Assembly (NCBI GenBank): GCA_019163335.1
Contig: JAFLKM010000032.1
Span: 1 to 58,452, forward strand
Reading direction: 5' to 3'
Source: Desulfobulbaceae bacterium
GTDB lineage: Bacteria; Desulfobacterota; Desulfobulbia; Desulfobulbales; Desulfocapsaceae
Length of the DNA: 58,452 bases
Position 1 is the first letter of the stretch. Each line of letters opens with the position of its first letter. A program made the position numbers and the translations under genes. Shown here piece after piece: positions 52,591-58,452 of the stretch. Below the pieces are notes generated by a model. That model had not been told where the DNA came from and made no database searches. It saw only the letters and a list, made by a program, of their open reading frames with translations.

Positions 52591-53004
52591 ATGAGTGCCT
52601 TTCGCAGATTCTTCTCTTGTAAAGAAAACAATCTGCGAAAGACACTAAAAATAGCCGGACAAACATGTCTCCTCTGGGTCATTTACTATGCAGGTACCTG
52701 GATAGTAAATTATTTCCACATCCCCCTGCCGGGAAGTGTGCTGGGCATAATCATCCTGTTTGTCCTGCTTTCAATGGGAGTTATCAAGGAACAGTGGCTG
52801 TCGGCAGCAGTTAATCCCTTACTCAAGCATCTGGCCTTTTTCTTCATTCCAATTGCCGTAGAGCTGATGCAATGGGGAGATTTGTTCATTAAAAAAGGAC
52901 ACCTTCTGTTTTTGCCACTGGTGGTCAGCACTCTGGTTGCATTACTGGCAACAGGTGGCGTCGTTCAACTTCTCACCAAAAACAACGAGAATTCAGAGGA
53001 GTAA
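52591..53004 (+). CDS. lrgA: CidA/LrgA family holin-like membrane protein
   Basis: The 137-residue protein has about four hydrophobic segments with the family signature FHIPLPGSVLGIIILFVLLSMGVIKEQWL and LLKHLAFFFIPIAVELM. The first 20 residues (MSAFRRFFSCKENNLRKTLK) come from a long inverted repeat, and neither the ATG at 52591 nor a TTG at 52561 has a clear ribosome-binding site. LrgA/CidA proteins affect murein hydrolase release or act as small-metabolite transporters. lrgB follows after 5 bases. Confidence 0.85.
   Translation: MSAFRRFFSCKENNLRKTLKIAGQTCLLWVIYYAGTWIVNYFHIPLPGSVLGIIILFVLLSMGVIKEQWLSAAVNPLLKHLAFFFIPIAVELMQWGDLFIKKGHLLFLPLVVSTLVALLATGGVVQLLTKNNENSEE
52594..52646 (+). promoter_or_regulatory. 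17-bp inverted repeat at the lrgA start
   Basis: Arms 52594-52610 and 52630-52646 match at 16 of 17 positions, with a 19-base loop able to pair further (TTCT/AGAA). The hairpin begins four bases after the presumed A of the lrgA ATG, so it would lie across the translation-initiation region. It may be an operator or a translational switch. Confidence 0.65.
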
Positions 53005-53009
53005 TCGAC

Positions 53010-53699
53010 GTGCAGAATACAACCATGACAGTGTTTACAATATTTCTGACCATTAGCATTTATTTCATCAGCCTGAAAATCTATCAGAAGATAAAAGTGC
53101 CGTTTTTGACCCCTCTGCTGATCAGCACCACGGCCATCATCCTGATCCTGATTTCTTCGGGCGTCACCTTTGAACAGTACAAGCCAGGCAAAGCGATTAT
53201 GACCTTTTTGCTCGGACCGGCTACAGTCGGACTGGCCCTGCCACTTTACTTGAACCGGCAGCTTTTGCGAAAAATGCTCATTCCCATACTGATTGGCATT
53301 GTCTCCGGCTCCATCTCTACTTTGACTACCGCTGTAATCCTGGCCAAACTGAGTGGACTTGATGCCTTGCTGGTGGCTTCCATGGCCACTAAATCGATAA
53401 CTGCCCCCATTGCCATCGAGATCTCCCGAATTATAGGGGGTGACCCGGCCATTGCCGTTGCTTTCGTGGTTTTTACGGGCACGCTCGGTTCAATGATCGG
53501 CACCAGCTTTCTTTCCTTGTGCAAAATCAACAGCCCTGTCGCAAGAGGCCTGGCCATGGGCCTCTCCGCTCACGGCCAGGGCACCGCCACGATCCTGCAG
53601 GAAGGACAACTTCAAGGGGCAATGGCAGGTGTGGCCATGGCCTTGTCTGCGATTTTCGTTTCATTTATTGCCCCGTTTTATATCCCCTGGCTTTTGTAA
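53010..53699 (+). CDS. lrgB: LrgB family membrane protein
   Basis: The 229-residue protein begins at GTG 53010, eight bases after GAGGAG; MTVFTIFL (53025) is an alternative. It has about six hydrophobic segments and family signatures: FLLGPATVGLALPLYLNRQLLRK, ATKSITAPIAIEISRIIGGDPAIAVAF, and ARGLAMGLSAHGQGTATILQEGQLQGAMAGVAMAL. LrgB works with LrgA. Plant and bacterial homologues transport glycolate or pyruvate-like acids. It forms a two-gene operon with lrgA. Confidence 0.92.
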   Translation: MQNTTMTVFTIFLTISIYFISLKIYQKIKVPFLTPLLISTTAIILILISSGVTFEQYKPGKAIMTFLLGPATVGLALPLYLNRQLLRKMLIPILIGIVSGSISTLTTAVILAKLSGLDALLVASMATKSITAPIAIEISRIIGGDPAIAVAFVVFTGTLGSMIGTSFLSLCKINSPVARGLAMGLSAHGQGTATILQEGQLQGAMAGVAMALSAIFVSFIAPFYIPWLL

Positions 53700-53844
53700 A
53701 GGGAAAGGGGCGGCTTACATTTTTTTTGAGCAGATGAGAAAAGAGGTGGGGAAAAGAAGATATAGGCAGGGTTTTTAAGTTTGCTCAACAAAAGAGCATT
53801 CTACTGGATGTAGCAAGGAGGAGTCACAAACTTGCACGAGCAGA

Positions 53845-54255
53845 TCAAGACCGGGTGGAGTGATACTCCCTGATAAGGGTCTCGAGCCCAGCCTCCTGCT
53901 CTTTGGAAAGGGTGCCAAACCTGACACCTCTTCGCCGGATTTTACTGGGATCGCCTTTCTGGTCAGCCAGGATCTTGTAAATAGGATGATTCGTGTCAGT
54001 GACCTCAGCATCGTAGGTGGGGATGAGGGAGACCTTTTCCACATTGCATCTCTCACCAAAAAGAGTGAAAAGCTCTGCGCTGTCTTGCGGCCAGTGATCC
54101 TCTTCATGGTAGAAAAAAGCAAGCCCACCCTCGCTTATGTCAACGATTAAACCCGGAAGCACCATGGGGTCGCTCCGAAATACTGCAAAAGAACCGAGTT
54201 CAACCTCATAACGAATACTCGCCCTCTTGTTCTGGCCTGCCTGTTCTGGTGTCAT
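53845..54255 (-). CDS. PilZ domain protein
   Basis: The 136-residue protein is a stand-alone PilZ domain. The RxxxR-like motif is KRASIRYEV near residues 10-18, and the second motif is DISEGGLAFFY near 39. A later RRRGVRFGTLSKEQEAGLETLI is also typical. PilZ domains bind cyclic di-GMP. The diguanylate cyclase at 22343-24274 could feed it, among others. It is a single gene. The first motif is spaced slightly unlike the classic RxxxR, so binding is likely but not certain. Confidence 0.85.
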   Translation of the reverse strand: MTPEQAGQNKRASIRYEVELGSFAVFRSDPMVLPGLIVDISEGGLAFFYHEEDHWPQDSAELFTLFGERCNVEKVSLIPTYDAEVTDTNHPIYKILADQKGDPSKIRRRGVRFGTLSKEQEAGLETLIREYHSTRS

Positions 54256-54732
54256 GATCCGCCCTGTCTATAAAATCCCATTACCAACGCCTCTGCCGAC
54301 CCTTCCGGGTCACCCTGAATTTCCCCTATATACCCTATTCATTCTTCAAAGTCCAAGTTCAATCATTTAGATCCGTTTTCCCTTGCGAGAGTTTTAAGTG
54401 GTCAGATTCCTCTAAAATTATTGGCCGATTTAACGTGGAATTCGCACGCATATGACCGATTGGTCAAATGTTACCATTGCTCTATTCTATTTTTGCCCCC
54501 CTGCGCATCCCTTATCTGATCAATTTATCCATAGATAACAGCATGATTGATTGCATTACGCAGATGTTTAAGATCTGGCATGATAAATGCGTTATTAGCA
54601 ACAGAGCGAAATCAAATTCTTTAGCGGGTTCCCCCCAATCAGACAACCACTGACCCCTTGTAGAGTCAGCAAACAGCGCGAGTAATATGAATCTGGATGA
54701 TAACCGCCAAGGAATGAGTTTGGGGTGAGAGG
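54256..54732. other. Gap between pilZ gene and gpmA
   Basis: No gene can be supported. Two short inverted repeats occur: GACCC-TTCC-GGGTC, and TGACC-GATT-GGTCA near 54453-54466. The stretch from about 54398 (GTGGTCAGATTCC) to 54450 (GGAATTCGCACGC) has the look of an insertion-sequence end, but I could not confirm one. It may mark an old insertion boundary upstream of gpmA. Confidence 0.35.
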
Positions 54733-55479
54733 ATGATAAAATTAACCCTATTACGGCATGGCGAGAGCTTGTGGAATAGAAAAAACCGCTTTTCTGGATG
54801 GACGGATATCGATCTTTCTGCTCAAGGCAGGATCGAGGCACGAGAAGCCGGCAAGATGCTTAAATCTGAAGGCTACTGCTTCGATATTGCCTATACCTCA
54901 GTGTTGAAGCGATCCATACGCACACTTTGGATGGTGCTGGATGAACTTGACCAAATGTGGATTCCGGTCGAGCGCTCTTGGCGGCTCAATGAGCGGCATT
55001 ATGGAGCCCTGCAAGGCTTGAATAAGGCCGAGACCGCAAGGCGATTTGGTGGGGAACAGGTGTTCATTTGGCGCAGAAGTTATGACATCAGGCCTCCAGC
55101 CTTGGAGAAAACAGATGAACGATATCCGGCCCATGATCCACGTTATCGAGAATTGGCTGATCACGATTTGCCACTGACAGAGTGCTTAAAAGACACGGTT
55201 GAGCGCTTCTTGCCGTATTGGCACGAATTTATTGCACCCACCGTCAAAGCTGGAAAAAGAGCGATTATCGTAGCTCACGGCAACAGCCTACGGGCAATGG
55301 TGAAGTATCTTGATAATGTTTCAGACGAAGATATTGTCGCGCTGAATATTCCCACCGGAATCCCCTTGGTATATGAACTGGATAAGGACTTGCTGCCTAT
55401 TAAACATTATTACCTGGGAGCTTCGGAAGCTGTGGAACATGCGATAAAGGCTGTAGAAAATCAAGCTCAGGCCCACTGA
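54733..55479 (+). CDS. gpmA: 2,3-bisphosphoglycerate-dependent phosphoglycerate mutase
   Basis: The 248-residue glycolytic enzyme interconverts 3- and 2-phosphoglycerate. The catalytic H9 is in [10 protein letters not shown], with the second histidine in [32 protein letters not shown] and the [10 protein letters not shown] loop are hallmark segments. AGAGG precedes the ATG. Codon use looks more AT-rich than in neighbouring genes and the upstream gap may contain insertion debris, so lateral acquisition is possible (inference). Confidence 0.95.
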   Translation: MIKLTLLRHGESLWNRKNRFSGWTDIDLSAQGRIEAREAGKMLKSEGYCFDIAYTSVLKRSIRTLWMVLDELDQMWIPVERSWRLNERHYGALQGLNKAETARRFGGEQVFIWRRSYDIRPPALEKTDERYPAHDPRYRELADHDLPLTECLKDTVERFLPYWHEFIAPTVKAGKRAIIVAHGNSLRAMVKYLDNVSDEDIVALNIPTGIPLVYELDKDLLPIKHYYLGASEAVEHAIKAVENQAQAH

Positions 55480-55564
55480 AAATAGAATCTGAATTAACAA
55501 GGCGGATTGAAGCGACGACAAATTGGTGGTCGCCATTGTTCGCCAACAAGAAAGAGGAAAAATT

Positions 55565-55729
55565 ATGCCGAATCAAGATGGAGCAGGACCCAAAGGTAAG
55601 GGACCGAAAGACGGTCATGGAAAAGGGAAGGGAAGCGGGAATTGTAACGGGAGTTGCAAGGACACTGGCACTGGTCAAGGAGCAATGACCGGCGGGAAAA
55701 AGGGAGACAAAGACAGAAACAAAAAATAA
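55565..55729 (+). CDS. Small Gly/Lys-rich protein (DUF5320-like N-terminus)
   Basis: The ATG at 55565 follows GAGGAAA and gives 54 residues starting MPNQDGAGPKGKGPKDGHGKGKG, with NCNGSCKDTG and a basic GGKKGDKDRNKK end. The beginning resembles small glycine-rich proteins of anaerobes (MP..DG.GP.G.GP..G.G) seen near iron-molybdenum cofactor-binding-like NifX proteins. There are two cysteines. I do not know its function. It is low-complexity, but the start codon, ribosome-binding site and length support translation. Confidence 0.6.
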   Translation: MPNQDGAGPKGKGPKDGHGKGKGSGNCNGSCKDTGTGQGAMTGGKKGDKDRNKK

Positions 55730-55908
55730 GCCGGATTCAGGAACAGGAATTGTGAGCTTGCGACCAATCGCAGAGCCAGACAAAGAGGCTGCGGCAAGCA
55801 TTCGTGTTGTTGCGACTGTCTTGCCCCCTGGTCTTTTTGGCTGGCTTTGCGCTGCTACCGGTTAAACAAACAGGCTGTTGAGAAAAAATTTCAATAAAGA
55901 GAGAAATC

Positions 55909-57606
55909 GTGAAACCAAAGAAAATTCTTGTCATAGGCGGCTCTGCGGCAGGTGCCAAGGCGGCTGCCAAGGCCAGGAGGCTTGATGAATTTGCTGAGAT
56001 TACCCTTATCCAAAAATCGCCCGATCTTTCCATGGCTGCGTGCGGGTACCCTTACTATATCGGCGGGGTCTTTAATGACCGCAACCTTTTGCTCTGCACT
56101 CCCACCGGTGTTCCCCGTGATCCAGCCTTCTTCGACAAAGACAAGGCCATCACCGCCCTGGTGGAAACCGAGGCTCTGGCCATAAACCGCAACGAAAAAC
56201 AGGTTCTTTGCCGCGATCTCAAAACCGGCAGTGAGCAGACTTTCATGTACGACAAGCTGATCCTCAGCACCGGGGCTAAACCTAACATGCCGGCAATCCC
56301 GGGCATCGGACTTGATGGCATCACCGCTCTTTTGACCATGACAGATACAGATTACCTGCGCCGAATTTGTGATGAGAAAAAAATCCACCAAGCGGTAGTC
56401 ATAGGCGGCGGCTCAATTGGGGTTGAAGTCTGTGAAGCATTGAGTATCAATGGGATCAAAGTAACGGTTGTTGAAGCCCTTGACCAGGTCTTAACCTTCC
56501 TTGATTGGGATCTGGCCCATCTGGTTGAAAACCATATGCGCAGCAAAGGAGTGCAGGTTGTAACCTCCAGTGGGGTAAAAGAGTTCGTCGGCAAAGACGG
56601 CAGACTCATCGGCGTTAAACTCGCGGACGGCAGAGTTCTTGACTGTGAACTTGCCGTCATGGCCATCGGCGTGCGCCCCAACAGCGATCTCGCCAAAGCC
56701 GCCGGCCTGAAAACCGGAAAGTTCGGGGGGATCACGGTCAACGAGTACATGCAGACTTCTGATCCCGATATTTATGCAGCCGGTGACTGTGTGGAAATCG
56801 CCAGCCGGATCAGTGGCGAGCCGGTTTTTGCTCCCAAGGGCGATCTTGCCAACCTCGAAGGTCGGGTGGCAGGAGAAAATGTCGCAAATGGGAATTGCGT
56901 TACCTTTCCAGGCACATTTCATACCGGTATTTGCAAGATTTTTGATTTTTCTGCCGGATCCACCGGCCTTTCCACCATAGCTGCCGAAAGGATGGGCATG
57001 ACTGACATCCAAACCGTGGTCAATGCCAGTCCGGATAAACCGGGATTTATGGGCGCGAAACTTCTCATATCGAAGATGCTGGTCAGCACCGGAGACCAGC
57101 GACTGCTCGGCTATCAGTGTGTCGGAACGGGGGATGTGAGTAAACAGATTGCCACCGCTGCCATGGCCATCATGGGGAAGTTAACCGTCACAGACCTGGT
57201 CAATGCCGATCTTCCCTATTCGCCGCCCTTTTCCCTGGCCATCGACCACTTCATTGCTTCGGCCCATATCATGCAAAACAAGCTCAAGGGCCGAATGACT
57301 GGTATTTCATCCGCAACGGTGTGGGATAAAATTCAGCATGATGTACAGCCATACTTCCTGGATTGTCGCAGCCCGGGTGAATTCGAAGCAATGTGTCTCG
57401 GCATCGGAGAGCACCTTATCCCCATTGGGACCCTGCGCTCTCGCCTGGCCGAACTTCCAGCAGACAAAAATGCAGAGATTATTTGCTTCTGTAAGGTCTC
57501 CCTTCGCGGGTATGAGGCAGAAATCATTCTCCGGGCCCACGGCTACAATAATGTTCATGTTATGGAGGGTGGCATTATGGCTTGGCCGTATCCACGGAAA
57601 AAATAA
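55909..57606 (+). CDS. CoA-disulfide reductase-like FAD oxidoreductase with rhodanese domain
   Basis: The 565-residue protein starts GTGAAACCA and has an FAD motif ILVIGGSAAGAKAAAKARR, the redox-active C45 in SMAACGYPYYIGG, an NAD motif AVVIGGGSIGVEVCEAL, and YAAGDCVEI. A C-terminal rhodanese domain (about 470-565) has C526 and the likely catalytic C528 in FCKVSLRGYE. Such CoADR-rhodanese fusions reduce CoA persulfides or polysulfide with NAD(P)H. This suits a sulfur-metabolising anaerobe. The rhodanese loop CKVSLRG is somewhat unusual. Confidence 0.92.
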   Translation: MKPKKILVIGGSAAGAKAAAKARRLDEFAEITLIQKSPDLSMAACGYPYYIGGVFNDRNLLLCTPTGVPRDPAFFDKDKAITALVETEALAINRNEKQVLCRDLKTGSEQTFMYDKLILSTGAKPNMPAIPGIGLDGITALLTMTDTDYLRRICDEKKIHQAVVIGGGSIGVEVCEALSINGIKVTVVEALDQVLTFLDWDLAHLVENHMRSKGVQVVTSSGVKEFVGKDGRLIGVKLADGRVLDCELAVMAIGVRPNSDLAKAAGLKTGKFGGITVNEYMQTSDPDIYAAGDCVEIASRISGEPVFAPKGDLANLEGRVAGENVANGNCVTFPGTFHTGICKIFDFSAGSTGLSTIAAERMGMTDIQTVVNASPDKPGFMGAKLLISKMLVSTGDQRLLGYQCVGTGDVSKQIATAAMAIMGKLTVTDLVNADLPYSPPFSLAIDHFIASAHIMQNKLKGRMTGISSATVWDKIQHDVQPYFLDCRSPGEFEAMCLGIGEHLIPIGTLRSRLAELPADKNAEIICFCKVSLRGYEAEIILRAHGYNNVHVMEGGIMAWPYPRKK

Positions 57607-57961
57607 GAAATTGCCAGCCAACAGGTGCGGGGTCAGCAGGTGTGCAGGGCGGAGTCAGTAGGTGTGGGATCTGGTCAGATATGGGGCTTACCAGCGATAT
57701 TGTTTTGCGGGCTTGGCTGTCTGAATAACTCAATAATTTCCCTTCTTTATTTGTTATCTTGGAAGCCTGACCCTGCTTTCGAGAAAAACCCAATGCAAAA
57801 AAGAATAACAACGGACAGATAAAAAATCAGAAAAACTTCCCAGACGAAAAAGCATGGGCTCGTTTCTGGCTAATTTTGTGGATCAATCTTACTCTGACCC
57901 TTTTACTCTCATTGTTGGCTTGCAAGACCTGACCCCGAATTCCCGTTTGACCCCGAATTCG
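57607..57961. repeat. Repeat-rich scar with GGTCAG/CTGACC motifs
   Basis: An 18-base motif GCGGGGTCAGCAGGTGTG (57627-57644) recurs with two changes at 57649-57666. The 13-base motif TGACCCCGAATTC occurs twice (57930-57942 and 57948-57960). Further TGACCC or GGTCAG words lie between. There is no gene that I can support. Such words are seen around REP elements mobilised by RAYT transposases, which I infer but do not see here. Confidence 0.55.
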
Positions 57962-58262
57962 TTACTGCAATGGATGGATGAGGCGGCCTTTATTACCGCA
58001 ACCCGGTTCAGCCGTCAGAAGATGGTGACGGTCTGTTCTGACGGTCTGTTCGGATCGCATTGACTTCAAACACCCGATCCCCGCCGGAACCTTTGTCGAG
58101 CTGGTTGGACGGGTGGTGAAGGTAGGGAACACCAGCCTTCAGGTGCGGGTGAGCGTTTATCTTGAGCGAATTTATGACGATGCTCGGGAAAAGGCGATTG
58201 AGGGGGTTTTTACCTTTGTCGCGGTGGATGATTCGATGAAGCCTTTACCAGTGAGGAAGTAG
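57962..58262 (+). pseudogene. Acyl-CoA thioesterase (hotdog) remnant with 13-bp duplication
   Basis: Homology begins at LLQWMDEAAFITATRFSRQKMVTVCSD, the middle of a short-chain acyl-CoA thioesterase with the catalytic Asp in WMDEAA. A tandem copy of TGACGGTCTGTTC (58026-58038 and 58039-58051) then shifts the frame and leads to a stop. The remaining protein, RIDFKHPIPAGTFVELVGRVVKVGNTSLQVRV..., continues intact in the next frame to TAG at 58260. The N-terminal third is absent, replaced by repeat sequence. It is a double-damaged pseudogene. Confidence 0.85.
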
Positions 58263-58265
58263 AAT

Positions 58266-58452
58266 ATGACTTTTTATCAGATGTTTCGTTGTGCATGTTT
58301 TCCAGGTGTTCAGGTCTCTCTTCTCATCCTGTGTCCGTGGCTCTTCTCGCTTTTCGCGGCAAGCCCCTTGCTGGCTGCGGAGGAGCCGAGTCTGCCATGG
58401 GCTGCGAATATTTATTTCGAAAATGATCTCTTTACCGGCACCGATTCCAATT
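58266..58452 (+). CDS. LpxR-like outer-membrane protein, partial at window end
   Basis: The reading frame starts at ATG 58266 and runs off the window. It has a signal peptide ending near SPLLAAEE (about residue 37) and then AANIYFENDLFTGTDSN, the N-terminal motif of the lipid A 3'-O-deacylase (LpxR/DUF2219) family. LpxR is an outer-membrane beta-barrel that trims lipid A. Only about 62 residues are visible, so assignment rests on the FENDLFTGTD motif. Confidence 0.65.
   Translation, partial: MTFYQMFRCACFPGVQVSLLILCPWLFSLFAASPLLAAEEPSLPWAANIYFENDLFTGTDSN

Noticed and set aside
52323-52682. A 119-residue minus-strand reading frame overlapping lrgA
   Set aside because: Its resemblance to the LrgA N-terminus (FRRxFSxxExNLRK) is produced by the inverted repeat, not by a second gene.
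54398-54450. Terminal repeat of an IS21-like element
   Set aside because: The wording is suggestive only; no matching second end or transposase gene is present.

Overview
The window looks like a chromosomal segment of a sulfate-reducer-like member of the Desulfobacterota, most likely Desulfobulbales. I infer this from the gene types: a split HdrA plus MvhD-type pair, a periplasmic formate dehydrogenase, MlaE permeases fused to STAS domains, FlbD with MotAB, and a HesB-like protein. No rRNA or ribosomal marker here fixes the taxonomy. Most of the window is ordinary core genome in short, tightly packed operons.

Layout. 1-2.7 kb: flagellar stator operon flbD-motA-motB and a truncated CheB-type receiver (minus strand). 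2.9-9.5 kb: methyltransferase, nadD-proA-proB-obgE and rpmA-rplU (minus). 9.7-14.4 kb: an MCE/Mla-type lipid transporter (permease, ATPase, MCE protein, lipoprotein) followed by a TIM-barrel gene (plus). 14.6-15.6 kb: two hsp20 genes. 15.7-19.1 kb: a second, complete MCE transporter in the opposite orientation. 19.4-22.1 kb: a P-type cation ATPase. 22.3-28.2 kb: a signalling operon (PhnD-type binding protein, hybrid histidine kinase, internally deleted PhnD-like protein, diguanylate cyclase). 28.4-32.2 kb: a TetR-controlled HlyD/FtsX/ATPase exporter with a well-formed promoter and palindrome. 32.3-36.8 kb: trmL, serC, a radical SAM gene, rlmN and a SagB-type nitroreductase.

36.8-46.6 kb is the redox block. 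A long hairpin-rich leader precedes an HdrA-like gene broken by one missing base. A tRNA-Sec-like structure with a TCA anticodon follows, then an MvhD-type subunit, a HesB-like protein, and fdhABC for a membrane-bound formate dehydrogenase on the opposite strand. Both the formate dehydrogenase and the HesB-like protein have Cys where relatives can have selenocysteine. The tRNA-like element has a poorly paired acceptor stem, so it may be a decayed or divergent selC.

46.6-58.5 kb: an AT-rich gap, a third hsp20, cutA with a small Cys-rich gene, coaX, an LD-carboxypeptidase, comM, lrgAB with a long inverted repeat at the lrgA start, a PilZ gene, gpmA, a small Gly/Lys-rich protein, and a CoA-disulfide-reductase-like enzyme with a rhodanese domain. 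A repeat-rich scar follows, holding a thioesterase pseudogene broken by a 13-bp duplication. The window ends inside an LpxR-like outer-membrane protein gene. I see no CRISPR array, intact insertion sequence, prophage or rRNA. The most unusual items are the tRNA-Sec-like element, the hdrA frameshift, the direct-repeat/hairpin element inside the first MCE operon, and the lrgA inverted repeat.
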